DNA of 64,000 nucleotides. Source: Craterostigma plantagineum. Lineage: Eukaryota; Streptophyta; Magnoliopsida; Lamiales; Linderniaceae. The stretch is taken from assembly GCA_027422505.1 (NCBI GenBank), contig JAPQWV010000367.1, positions 62,001 through 126,000 on the forward strand. The letters are read 5' to 3'. Positions 21,699 to 32,896 of this stretch are shown in pieces (position 1 is the stretch's first letter; every line of letters starts with the position of its first letter). Made by a program: the position numbers and the translations under genes. The notes under the pieces were generated by a model. That model had not been told where the DNA came from. It saw nothing but the letters and a program-made list of their open reading frames with translations, and searched no databases.

Positions 21699-21962
21699 TA
21701 AAATAAATACATTTGATGAACAAGAAACATTAAACCAACATTGTAATTACAAACAAACTCCTTCAATGCAATGCACGACACAAAGTTTTATGCAGTTAGC
21801 GAAAATATACAGGCGCCATAGATAATTGCTTAATGGAATTTCCATTATCTCACACACACACACAACACAAAACCCTCAAAATCTTCATACAGAAGAAAAT
21901 AACAGTAACAACAAAAAAAACAGATAGAGACACACATAAAAATCTTATAAGAATCTTTCTTA

Positions 21963-23404
21963 TTAATTAACAGTTGAATCATCGACAGGATTCCAAAACC
22001 TGTTATAAAACCACATCTTATCAGCCTCCACGGCATACCCATCTTGATTCCTATGCCAGCTGTAATAAGCGTGCGTACGGTTCTTTATCGAAAACGTTGC
22101 GTGCCCAAAGCTCGCCTCCCTAAAAGCCGAGTACTTTGGCTGCGGCTGCGTCATGCTGCGCAAAAACAAAAAGAAAAAAAGCGACGAAAAGGACGATGAT
22201 ATGGGCTGGGCCCCTTTTCACCGAGTACCAAAAAGGAGCCTAGCTATTCGACGCCTTGAAAGGGACTCGATAACACTTGGTGAACGGCTTGAACGGCTTC
22301 CTTTCGCCCTGCGATAGAATAACAACGACCCGTCGTGAGAAGATGAAATAAAAAAGGCGCGAGCAAAAAACAAAAAAAAAAAGAAGGGGCGGGCGGGAAT
22401 TTACTATTTCGGGAGCGTAGTCTATCTCGTGGTTTCACGCGGTCCAAATCCAAGGCTGATAGGCGACGCTCCTCTCGACGAACCTCCCCCACGTGTCCCA
22501 CCTATTGTTGTCGTGGAAAGGGTAGTTATCTGCGTAAGAAAGGTCCCCTACGAAAAGCACGGCTTGCCCCTTCTGAGGGTTGTTTTCGTAGTGTTCTAGG
22601 GTTTTGTTCGAGTCGAACGTCTGCCCTAAATCGCCTTTTATGCATAAAATCGAATATTGAGATTTCTATTACACACACTCAAAAGAAAAATCCTAGGATT
22701 AAAGTTGTATATACCGATGACGCCGAATGTGTAGGGAACGTCAGGGCCGACGGGCGGAGGAGTGACGAACCAAAACGTTCGCTCTGTGTGACCGATTCCA
22801 ACGGTGTAGTAATACTTTGTGTCGTACTTTTCGATCGATCGGAGAAAGAAATCTGAGTAAAGGCGAATGTAAAAATTCGATCGTTGGACGAAGATGGATG
22901 AGCTATACGTACTATTTTTATTACCTTGAGTTTCCTAATTGTGCAGTGATGAATGTAGCCAGAAGTGTAGTTGTAATACTTGTACTTGGTCATGGAACCT
23001 TCGGCCTTGTTCTTCTTCTGACTGCCGTTCTCCGGCCAGTACACCACCGTGTCTGAGCCTGGCTCGTCGGCGGTGACCCAAGAAACGATCACGGCGGTTC
23101 CGACGTGGTCACCTTGGGTTATGTGCACCTAAAATCGAAGATAATCTAATGGGGAAAAAGGGAAGAAAATAATTTCGAGGACTAGGGATATAAAAATAAT
23201 GATGACCTGCTGAGGAGCATTGTAGCCAGTTGGGACTTTGAAGACGTCGCTGTCGAGGGGCATATCGCCGGACTTTTCTGGTTTTCTGACGAAGTTGCTG
23301 GTGACGCCGGCGGCGCTGCAGGGAACTGGAGGATTGAGAAACGCAGAGGTCACAATGACAGCCAATGCAAGCATAAACGCCGTCGTTCTGGGCACGCCGC
23401 TCAT
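21963..23404 (-). pseudogene. purple acid phosphatase pseudogene, copy A (internal deletion)
   Basis: Intact PAPs are secreted metallophosphoesterases that release phosphate. Here the signal-peptide exon (from 23404, [20 protein letters not shown]), exon 2 ([20 protein letters not shown]), exons 3-4 (GDL..Y and GNHE motif exons) and the last exon ([20 protein letters not shown]) are recognisable, in that order on the minus strand. A deletion at about 22180-22190, relative to copy B, removes about 0.87 kb: all of exons 6 and 7 and the end of exon 5. This loses the VxxH and GHVH metal-ligand motifs, so no active enzyme can form. The joint lies at a short GACGA..AGG similarity. Otherwise the sequence is nearly identical to copy B, which implies a recent loss. 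Confidence 0.92.
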
Positions 23405-23486
23405 CGTGATTGGTTCTTGGGGCGTTTTTCCTCTTCTCAACGGCGTACCGTGGAACTACTTCTTTCTTATTACACTACACGACATA

Positions 23487-23518
<32 letters not shown>

Positions 23519-24452
23519 CTTTTGTCTTCGCTTTTCTTTGTTGTTTCTATGTAATGTTACCTCGGTATTTCAGAGAGGATTGTGACTTGACGTTTATATG
23601 TAGATGGAATGGAGCGTTGGAGAATTATCTAAAAAGATGTGAATTAGCGGATTAGGGATGAAGGGGATCGATCACGTACGCAAATAGCACGAATTACGGG
23701 GAATATCCAAAGGTGTTATTTTAATACGAAGAACATATCATGGCGTATTGTATTTCTTTGATCTTTCGTATGACTCAGCTCTCCTATTCATGGTAATATT
23801 ATTATTGCTATTATTAATTTTGCATATACATCTTCTTAAATATATTGAACCAATGGTATTTAATTAGTGGAGTTGTATTCTAACACATTCTCGGGTTAGC
23901 ATTGATGAATACTCTTATTCTTGACTCTTCTCTTGGTTGAGACGATCAATCCATTTGACTTTTGATAGCCAATTTATTATTATTGTAATTATTATTCTTA
24001 TTTTGGATATTTGGCCGCTGGGACGACGATAAGATTATCACTGTAAGTCGATGCTATGGCTATCGAAGACTTGCTACACAAAAAGGGCGATAGAGTTTCG
24101 CTGAAAGTTCAAAGATGATGCCATTTACTGACAAATTGGTACTAACCGTTACAAATACTTCTATATGTTTAGGGTCAACTTTATGCATTTAAGTCGTGTA
24201 ATAACGGTAGACTTGAGCCAATCCGCATTCGGCGGATATGAAAGGAATATTCTCCTCACTATATACCGTTGACTTACACCTCAGTCGACGATGATAATTA
24301 ATGATATTGTAGAATGATTAAGACTTTTTACTTGAAATTTCATATCTTATTGCAATTGGGCCAAGAACTATTTTCCCTAAGGACTTGATTTCCATGTTCT
24401 TGAAGAACACACTTGTTTTTTTTTTTTGGAATATTTTTGAGGTCGTTATATG
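23405..24452. promoter_or_regulatory. intergenic region between divergent PAP-A and CNL-A
   Basis: This should contain the PAP-A promoter (minus) on the left and distal CNL-A promoter on the right. A CT microsatellite lies at 23487-23511. It corresponds to 43164-44560 in copy B but with many substitutions and without the foldback found there. Confidence 0.55.
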
Positions 24453-25007
24453 CAGTGTTTTCAAAAGCGTTCCAACGCGCGCTTTGTAGCGCGCGTTAGC
24501 GTATAATTTTCTAAAAACGCGACGTTGCGCGATTTATTTAGCGTAATTTTTAATTATTTTATTTATTTATTTATTTTATCATTTTGTCGCCGAAGTTGAC
24601 CGACTTTTGGTCTGTCCCATGGTAACTTGCTTGTCAATTCACAAATAGTGATAAACTAGTATTATATATGGAACAATAATTGGAGAGAGAAACTATCCGT
24701 TACCTTATTTTTCTTTCTTTCTTTAATGGATTTTCAGTTATTTTTTTATCTTTTAGTTTTTATTGATTAACTTTTTATTATATCTATCTATTTCTTTGGT
24801 TATTTATAATAAATAGAGAAATCAATGAAGTAAATTAAATATATTATTAGAGATATAAGCTATATATAACAAATTTCCGTTATATTAATTTTTTTGGTAT
24901 TGAAATTTACTTGATCGAAATACCCACGCAATGCGCTACGCTATTTACGCTATGTGCTTTCGGAGGCAAAACGCGTCGCATCGCGCTTCACGCTTTTTAA
25001 AACATTG
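24453..25007. mobile_element. hAT MITE in the CNL-A promoter, 555 bp
   Basis: The ends read CAGTGTTTTCAAAAGCG and CGCTTTTTAAAACATTG, with GCG-rich subterminal motifs (AACGCGCGCT, TAGCGCGCGT) near the left end and CGC-rich ones near the right. A perfect 8-bp duplication GTTATATG flanks it (24445-24452, 25008-25015). Copy B has the corresponding site (GATATATG, ~44567-44574) without any insertion, so the element arrived after the duplication. It ends 292 bp upstream of the CNL-A ATG. Confidence 0.93.
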
Positions 25008-25015
25008 GTTATATG

Positions 25016-25299
25016 TCACGTTGACTCGCGTCATGGTAAGTCAAGTCGTCAACGCGTCTATCCTTTGAGCATCGTCTCTCTCTCTCACCTCTATTATTGC
25101 TTTTCGATCCTTCCTTCGCCGTCTATCCCTCCTTACATGTTAGAACTTAAGTGATTCTTCTCTTCAAAGAAAGAAAGAAAGAAAGAAACAAAGAGAGAAG
25201 AAGTTAAAAACTAAAAATCAAAATGTAAGAAGAGCAAAACCCACGCACACACACACACACACAAGCTTTACTTTGATTAAAAGAAAAAGGAGAAAAAAA
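25016..25299 (+). promoter_or_regulatory. CNL-A proximal promoter/leader with W-box cores
   Basis: CACGTTGACTCG and the inverse GTCGTCAACGC near 25017-25055 contain TTGAC W-box cores, binding sites for WRKY factors that typically induce resistance genes. The block that follows (CACCTCTATTATTGCTTTTC, TTACATGTTAGAACT) is conserved before CNL-B and probably marks the core promoter or leader. A GAAA/AC microsatellite precedes the ATG. Confidence 0.5.
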
Positions 25300-28204
25300 A
25301 TGTCCGACGCCGCGTCGGCTGGAATTCAGTACCTCATTGGCGAACTTGGCCGATTCTCCTCTCACCACATCGATCTGATAAGTAATGTAAGCAAAGAAGC
25401 TGAGGGGTTGGCCGTTGATCTCGAATACTTCAACGCGTTCTTAAAGTGCGTCTCGAGTAAGAAAATAAAAGACGATCCGGTGAAGAAGCTCGTAAGCAAG
25501 ATTCGATACACTGTTTTCGACGCCGAGGACGCCGTGGATGCCTTCGTCACTAACGCCACTACGAAAAAATCAGCAAAATGGTATAACACGCTTTTCAAGC
25601 ATCCCATCAAACTTGACCAAATTGCGCAGACGATAAGCAATGTGAGAAGTGAAGTAGAGGCTACTTATGGGCGAAAGGATCGACTGGACGGAATATTGAA
25701 GGATCTTGCTAAGGAAGAAGTAGATGAGAAGCCTGAGGTACTTACCTTTTTTTTTTACTTTTTTCTTTTCTAGAACGCAGAAAAAAAAAAAAAATACAAA
25801 AAAGATTGGTGATCGATTGTGGTTTATGATTGATTAATTCCTCGCTATGTTAGTTAACTTTTCGCGCGCGCTTGTTATTATTGTGCCTCAATAGCGTGTA
25901 TTTACAATTATGTGTACTTGGCGTCTCTTTGTCCATCAACAGGCGTCGACCAAGGTAAAAGATAAGGAGAACGTGGTGGGTTTAGAGGGGCCTGCAAGCG
26001 AAATCATTGATATTCTCAAGCAGAACACTCCGCGGCTCGACATCGTCACCATCGTCGGTATGCCTGGCCTCGGGAAATCGACCCTCGCCGGGAAGATCCT
26101 CCGTGACCCGACGATCCAGTATGAGTTCCCCACACGTTTTTGGATTTATGTTTCTAAGTTCTCTCCCAAGGATGTTTTCCTCAGCATTCTAAGAGAGTTC
26201 ACCTCATCGATTGACGAGAAAGTGCGTAGCATGCAAGAAGGCGAGTTGGCAGATAAAGTTAAGGAGCATCTCGAGAGGGGAAAGTTCTTGATCGTGATGG
26301 ACGACGTATGGTCGCCCGAGGACTGGGAAAAGGTGTTTGTTTGTTTGCCCACCAACAATCATCAAGGGAAGATCATAATCACGAGCCGTTCCGACGATGT
26401 GGCGGGGTCGGCAAATTCCAAAAGACCACCCTACGAAATGAAGCTTTTAGAGGACCATCACAGCGAAGAACTTCTGCAGTACGAGGTTTTTGGGGAGCCA
26501 AAGTGGGATCTGCCCCAGATCGAGTCTCACGGGAACATAATAGCTCATCAATGTAAGGGACTTCCTCTCGCGATAGTGGTGATCGGAGGGATCATTAAGC
26601 AAAAAGTTTTCGCCATTAAAGAGAACGCCAAAAAAGTGGAAGTGTGGAAAAAATTTGAAAAGACGGTCCATAAGCAACTAAAATCGGATCCCAGAGGGAT
26701 AATGGATGATGTTATTTCTTGGAGTTACCGAAAATTGCCTCCCCACTTGAAACCCTGCTTCCTCTACTTTGGGATGTTTCCGGAGGACGTCGAGATCCCG
26801 GCGTGGAAGTTGTACCGTATGTGGATCGCAGAAGGCTTCATTTCAGATTCAAGCATAGAAGATACAGCACGACCCTATTTGGAGGAGCTTGTTAGCAGGA
26901 ACTTGGTAAGAGTTGAGAAAAAAAGTCCGAGTGGAAACATCAAAACATGTCTTATCCACGATTCGCTCCGGGAGTTTTGCAAGGCACAAGCTGGACAGAC
27001 GGAGGAATGCTTCTTTGAAGAGATCAAAGAAGTCGACAATGGGGGGCTCCCCCCGTTGGAAAAGAACACGACTTTTCGACGTATTTCCATCCATTCGAGT
27101 GTTTCAAAATTTGTATCCTCCAATCCTTTCGGAAGCCGAGTTCGCTCCTTTGTTTGCTTCTCCAAGGAAAACGTAACTTTGGAATCAAAGCACGCTTCAG
27201 CCGTTCCCGCCGGTTTCAAATTGCTCAGGATCTTAGACGCGGAGCCCATCAAATTTCCCAAGATCCCCTCCGATGTGTTTGACCTGCTTCATTTAAGGTA
27301 CATCCATTTTTGGTTCAAAGCCGATAAAAATCCAGCAGTACTTCCGAAGAAATTTTCGGAGCTCGTGAACATGCAAACCCTCATCGTGGATACATCCCAA
27401 CGCGATCTCGAAATCAAAGCAGACGTATGGAAGATGATCAATTTGAAGAGTGTGAAGACGAAGGCAATCGCCACACTGCCCCAGCCTGCGAAAGACGACG
27501 CAGAGAAGGAACACGGCATACAAACGCTCGGTACGATATCGCCCGAAAGCTGCACGAACGCTGTCCTCAACAAGGCACGCGGCCTCAAGAAAGTGAGTGT
27601 TCGTGGGAATCTCAACATCCTTCTAACTGGAAGCAGCAGCGATCGAGCCTCGTTCGACCACATGACGAGCCTCGTTAACCTCGAGAAGTTAAAGCTTCAA
27701 AACGATGCGTTTCCTAAGGCACCTTCGGAAGTCAAGATGACACGCGTCCCTCCGTCCGGCTCCTTTCCTCCTAACTTGAAGATACTCACATTGAAGGATA
27801 CTTACCTTGATTGGAGCCAAATGAGAGTTCTTTCTTCTCTACCCTATCTCGAGTTCCTCAAGCTAAAGGAAAAGGCATTCATGGGGAATACTTGGGAAGT
27901 TGCTGACGGCGGATTCGACAAACTTGGAATCTTGCTCATCGAGGGCACGGATCTAGTCGTTTGGAGAAGTTCAGCAGGAAACTTTCCCAATCTTATGCAT
28001 CTCGAGTTGCGGAACTGTCAAAAACTTGGAAAGATTCCGATCGAATTTGCTGAGAAACCAAGTCTGGATGTGCTTATCCTTAGCCATTGTCCAAGTGCCG
28101 TGCCCTCCGCCGAGAAAATTCAGGAGCGAAAGATGGAGATCATGCAAGGCGCCAATAAAGAAGTAGATTTCAAGTTGTCAATCTTTCCTCCTATTCCCAA
28201 GTGA
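25300..28204 (+). CDS. CC-NB-ARC-LRR disease resistance protein, CNL-A
   Basis: Intracellular immune receptor of the coiled-coil class. Exons 25300-25737 and 25943-28204 join at a GT-AG intron to 899 aa. The CC domain (residues ~1-130) has an EDVID-like DAEDAVDAFV (74-83). NB-ARC motifs: P-loop GMPGLGKST (185-193), RNBS-A FPTRFWIYVSKFS, kinase-2 FLIVMDDVW (~261-269), GKIIITSR, GLPLA (352-356), RNBS-D CFLYFGMFPED and an LIHD (MHD equivalent, 483-486). The LRR region follows, with PSDVFDLLHLRYIHF and later LEFLKLKEKAF repeats. Reading from the ATG at 25300 rather than an upstream in-frame ATG at 25273 matches CNL-B. All motifs needed for nucleotide switching are present, so it is probably functional. 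A poly(A) signal AATAAA lies at 28456. The recognised pathogen is unknown. Confidence 0.93.
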
Positions 28205-29071
28205 TCCTCCATTCGAAATTTTCTCGATCGAGCTACCATGGAACTCCACGGTTCTCCCTCGCAGCAAAGATGCATTATTATTAATCGTGGCTCTGTGTTC
28301 AAATTATTCCGAGTTTGCTCCTCTTGTTTTAACTTCCTTCTGCTGTGCTGTGTTGTTTGATCGGATAAATGTCTGTGGTTTGCTTTGCTTCTGTCTTTTG
28401 GGTGTGATTGTGTATGTCCGTCTCTTTTGTTGTGGCTTTTGGATTGTAATTGTGTAATAAAACTTAAGACTCAGTTGTGCGTGAAAATCGTTTTCTTTTC
28501 GTGATACGTATTACGTATATCGTTTTGATGCCCCCAACGGAAAAGAAAAAGAAAAAAGAAAATGAAAAATACATCCAATCCTCGAACAGTTTATATTACT
28601 AGCTTGGTTTGATGAGCTCATCTTGAAAATGAAAATAAAAGTCGTGACGAAAATTCTTTAGCGTTGTACAACTCATGAGAATCATTACGATCGTCGTCCA
28701 TGGTGCCCACTACTCCATAAATTCTTCGACGAAAAGGCACATTTTTCTTCTTTCTTCTGCTGATGCAATACGACTACGGAGATTGCAACATGAATTGGGA
28801 AAAATAATAATGGGATGTAATGTAATGTAATGAAATGGTCTCGTATCGACGAGGTCGGGGTTTGGACAGGGCTTTGACGAAACTGAGACGAAGATATTAT
28901 ATATTGAAAGAATGTTATTTGGACAAACTTGTGTTTATTACTTTAGTCAATCGACTAGGTTGGTATAGTTTGACTGCGGAGGGAGAAATAATAACAATCT
29001 AAACCTTTATTAATGTATCATGATAAAGCAAAACCTTAACAAACTCAACCTAATTTGAATCATATAACCAA
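28205..29071. other. CNL-A 3' UTR and intergenic spacer
   Basis: This has an AATAAA signal at 28456-28461, then spacer with no gene seen. It ends with TATAACCAA (29063-29071), the target duplication of the next element. Confidence 0.55.
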
Positions 29072-30206
29072 GGGATAATTACACTAGCACCCCTTGTAGT
29101 ATTACTCAAATACACATACACTCCCTCCGACTATAGTAATTACTCGCGCATCCCTTTCAATTTAGTGATAATTACACTAACACCCCTTGCAGTATTACTC
29201 AATTACACATACACCCCTTCCGACTATAGTAATTACTCGCACGCCCCTTTTAATTTACTCAACCTTTACACCAAGACGCCCTCATTGTATTTTGGACTGA
29301 AATTTAAAATTTTACACAAATTATAATTGTAGTATTCCAAATTTACCCTTGTTGGTAAATGATATGTTTAAATATAACTATATATAGATATAATTAAATA
29401 AAAAACAACTCAATCAAATTTCAACCAATAATAATGCAAAATAGCAACGTAAGATAAAAAAGCAGCAGAATAGTTAGCCCAGAAAGACAACAATAAAACA
29501 GTTCGTCATTCTTCAATAAGACAACCCAATCGAGTTTCAACCAATAATAATGCAAAATAATACAAAAAAATAACAACATAAGATAAATGCGGCAGAATAG
29601 TTAGCCCAAAAAGACAAAAATGTTCGTATTTAGGAAGTTAACTATCTTATTTTTGTCTTTTTGGGCTAACTATTATGCCGCATTTTTATCTTACGTTGCT
29701 ATTTTGTTTTGTATTATTTTGCATTATTATTGGTTGAATCGATTGGGTTGTCTTTTTGAAGAATGAAGAACTATTTCATTTTTGTCTTTTTGGGCAAACT
29801 ATTCTGCTGCTTTTTTATCTTACGTTGCTATTTTGCATTATTATTGGTTGAAACTTGATTGGATTTTTTTATTTAATTATGTCTATATATATATATATAT
29901 ATATTTAAACATGTCATTTTACCAATAAAGGGTAAATTTGGAATACTACAATTATAATTTGTCCAAAATTTTAAATTTCAGTCCAAAATACACTGAAGGG
30001 GTCTTGGTGTAAAGGTTGAATAAATTAAAAGGGGTGTGCGAGTAATTACTATAGTCGGAGGGGGTGTATGTGTAATTGAGTAATACTGCAAGGGTTGTTA
30101 GTGTAATTATCCCTAAATTGAAAGGGGTGTGCGAGTAATTACTATAGTCGGAGGGGGTGTATGTGTATTTGAGTAATACTACAAGGGGTGTTAGTGTAAT
30201 TATCCC
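29072..30206. mobile_element. 1135-bp foldback element, MULE-like
   Basis: The whole element is a near-complete inverted repeat centred at about 29640. It starts GGGATAATTACACTAGCACC and ends with the complement (AGTGTAATTATCCC). Each arm has its outer ~100 bp unit twice (ATTACTCAAATACACATACA ... CCGACTATAGTAATTACTCG). The flanks TATAACCAA (29063-29071) and TATAATCAA (30207-30215) form a 9-bp target duplication with one mismatch, as for Mutator-like elements. There is no transposase. It should form a very stable hairpin if transcribed. Confidence 0.88.
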
Positions 30207-30215
30207 TATAATCAA

Positions 30216-30820
30216 TAAACCACATATATATATATATATATATTAATTTATCGGCAATCAACACATAAATACCTGATAGAAAACTAAAAAGCCACTTAAT
30301 TTCCTTGTTAGACATCTTTTTAAGCTAGATACCCATTTGAATAAAATAATTTACAGCTAGGTACCTAATTACATAAGATTACCAAAATACCCTTATTAGT
30401 TGATTTACAATTTCATTTCAGTTTTTTTCTCTGCAATTACCGAGCTTCATCCCGCCGTCGACGAAGTTTCTTCTTGCCGACCACCTCCTTTCGCTCGTGC
30501 CGGCACCGAACAACGATCGACGAGCCTCATGAACGTTGGGTTCTCGATTTTGGATTCTCGATTTTGCCAGGTAAGCTTTTTTGCTTTGGGTTTGGTTAAT
30601 CGATTGCACTCGTTTGCTCAAGACTTAACCCAAATCTGGAGCTGAATGCAATCCAATAGCTCGATACATGGGTGGAATGTTAGGCTTGGATAGTTATTGA
30701 GGCTAATCCATCGTGATTTCAAATTTTTTTATATAACTGTTACGACTTACCTTTTGTTATGTATATTACGTACCATTTGTTATGTTTATTATGTACCATT
30801 TGTTATGTTTATTACGTATC
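30216..30820. other. intergenic sequence of unclear origin
   Basis: This is AT-rich with a GC-richer stretch at 30440-30560 (CATCCCGCCGTCGACGAAG) and three tandem TACCATTTGTTATGT-type repeats at 30750-30825. It could be leader sequence of the degenerate element that follows. No reading frame is convincing. Confidence 0.35.
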
Positions 30821-31130
30821 ATTTATACAGGTTGCCATAATATCTGAAAATATGTCCATCTACAAGTTCGGTTAGTGGCGGAATATTATTTGCATTGTGT
30901 GAGTATAAAAGGGAGTCATTCTTAACGATCATTGAAGCGACGACGCACGAGATGAATGCTCAAACCGATGATGGAAATTTTATCGTGACCCGAACATTCG
31001 TATTCTTCCCCGTCGCCAAAAGACGCGGAGGATTCCTTCTAAGGTATGTAGAACATCCAACAAGTGCAAAATATGTGGGAAATACGGGAATAATCATTGT
31101 ACTTGTAGAGAAGTCGTATCGACGTAGGGT
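30821..31130 (+). mobile_element. remnant of a MULE-type transposase C-terminus
   Basis: Across shifting frames the sequence gives DPNIRILPRRQKTRRIPSK followed by NKCKICGKYGNNHCTCRE. This resembles the basic linker and CCHC zinc knuckle at the end of MuDR-type transposases, with the ligand His replaced by Asn. It is short and degraded, and the family call rests on pattern recognition only. Confidence 0.35.
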
Positions 31131-31282
31131 CCGTATTTACCATGTATTTTGTTACTGCTTTTGTCCAACAACATTTTTTGTTGCTCTTTTGATTGGTAAT
31201 GTCACATTCTTTTATCCAAATGATGCCAGATTCTTTTGTCCAGTGTCAATAGAATATAGGTCATTGTTTTTGTCTAAATGAT

Positions 31283-32890
31283 GCCAACAAGGTACTGTAA
31301 TATGTGCCAACAAGGTACTGTAATATATGTGAATTTGGTACTGTAATATATGATAACAAGGTACTGTAATAAATGTCAACAAGATACCGTAATATACGCC
31401 AACAAGGCTCTGTAATATATGACAACAAGGTACATTAATATACCAATAAGGTACTGCAATATATGCCAATTTGATACTGTAATATATGATAACAAACAAC
31501 TGTAATAAATGCCAACAAGGTATCATAATATATGCCAATAAGGTACTGTAATATATGACAACAAGGTACTGTAATATATGACAACAAGGTACAGTAATAT
31601 ATACCAACAAGATACTGTGATTTGCTAATTTGGTACTGTAATATATGGCAAAAAGGTACTGTAATAAATGCCAACAAGGTACCGTAATATATGCCAACAA
31701 GATACTGTAATATATGACAACAAGGTACAGTAATATATGCCAGCAATGTACTGTAATCAGTGTTGTAAAATTCGGCCTAGGCGGCCGCCTAGGCGCCGCC
31801 TAAGCGCTAGGCGCCGGCCACCGAGGCGAAAAATGGTAATTCGGCTGGGAAAATCGCTCTTTCCGACTAATCGGCGCCTAGCCCGTTTAATCGGCGTCCA
31901 GACCGAATATTTGGCCGATTAATCTGCTGGAACGGCGAATAATTTGGTGGAACGTCGGCGTAACAGTGTGATGGTGACTGTTGGTGGTAGAAGACGATCG
32001 GTGGATGAAGAAGAACAGTAACGATAAAACTAGGGTTTTTTGGGCCTATTCTTAATTTAAATATACTAAGCCCAATTTGGATTTAACTTGAATTTTAAGC
32101 TTTATATTAGATAAAAAATTTACATTACTATTTATTTGCAATAATAAAGGTTGAACGATAGTTCACAATAATTAAGTACAAAACTAGTCGTTTTTTTATC
32201 GTAGCATCTTATAAATACTGTAATCAAATAATTCAATACAAGTTTACCAAAAAAAAAACTTTACCAAAAAATAAAATAAAATAAATCACTACAACAATTG
32301 GCATTTTAATCTTGCAAAAAAATATAAAAATCCAAAATTAATTTATAAATGATATGTAATTGCAATATAAAATGAAATCCACTTTAAATAAAAAAATATT
32401 AACCTTCCTTTATTATTGCAAAGTTTAAGTATAATATATTTATAATTCTAACTTCATATTAATTTGATATATTGATGGAAAAATAGGTGAACGTATAATT
32501 TCCGCCTAGAAACCGCCTAGGCCCCGCCTAGACGGCCTAGGCGCTAGGCCCCCTCGGGCGCCTAGTTACCGCCTAGCGCATTTTACAACCTTGACTGTAA
32601 TAGCAATATGGTACTGTAATATATGACAACAAGGTACTCTATATATGCCAACAAGGTCCCGTAATATATGCCAATAATATATCGTAATATATGACAACAA
32701 GGTACTGTAATATATGACAACAAGGTACTGTAATATATTCCAATTTAGTACTGTAATATATGACAACACGGTATCCTAATGTATGCCAACAAGATGGTGT
32801 AGTATATATCAACAAGGTACTGTAATCTAAGCCAAAAAGGTACTGTAATATATGCCACAAAGTACTGTAATATATGAAAATAAGGTACAC
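31283..32890. repeat. 23-bp minisatellite array, split by a hAT insertion
   Basis: Tandem units of the form GGTACTGTAATATATGCCAA-CAA (23 bp, variants with GACAACAA, ATAACAA, AATTT) run from about 31283 to 31757 and again from 32594 to 32890. The gap is exactly the hAT element at 31758-32593. The long antisense ORFs rich in YITVPCCHILQYL are translations of the repeat, not proteins. Confidence 0.92.
31758..32593. mobile_element. hAT element inserted in the 23-bp minisatellite, 836 bp
   Basis: The ends read CAGTGTTGTAAAATTCGGCC and GCGCATTTTACAACCTTG, with GGCGCCTAGGCGG-type subterminal repeats. It is flanked by a perfect 8-bp duplication ACTGTAAT (31750-31757, 32594-32601), which is part of the minisatellite unit. 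The interior is AT-rich without a transposase. Confidence 0.93.
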
Positions 32891-32896
32891 TAAACA

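Larger units (their letters stand above)
19938..24452 (+). repeat. direct segmental duplication, copy A (upstream part)
   Basis: It matches 38852-44560 in the same orientation: spacer, GGCCTGA-end element, PAP gene and the PAP-CNL intergenic region. From 19938 to about 23400 the copies are nearly identical apart from the PAP deletion. Beyond 23410 they diverge more and carry copy-specific insertions. Confidence 0.93.

Noticed and set aside
25910..25942. Alternative start of CNL-A at 25910 inside the intron
   Set aside because: The acceptor at 25941-25942 and the match to CNL-B show that the true exon 2 starts at 25943 and joins a CC exon.
31212..31746. Long antisense ORFs rich in YITVPCCHILQYL
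   Set aside because: They are direct translations of the 23-bp minisatellite; the period fits the DNA repeat, not a protein family. The same applies to 32566-33133.
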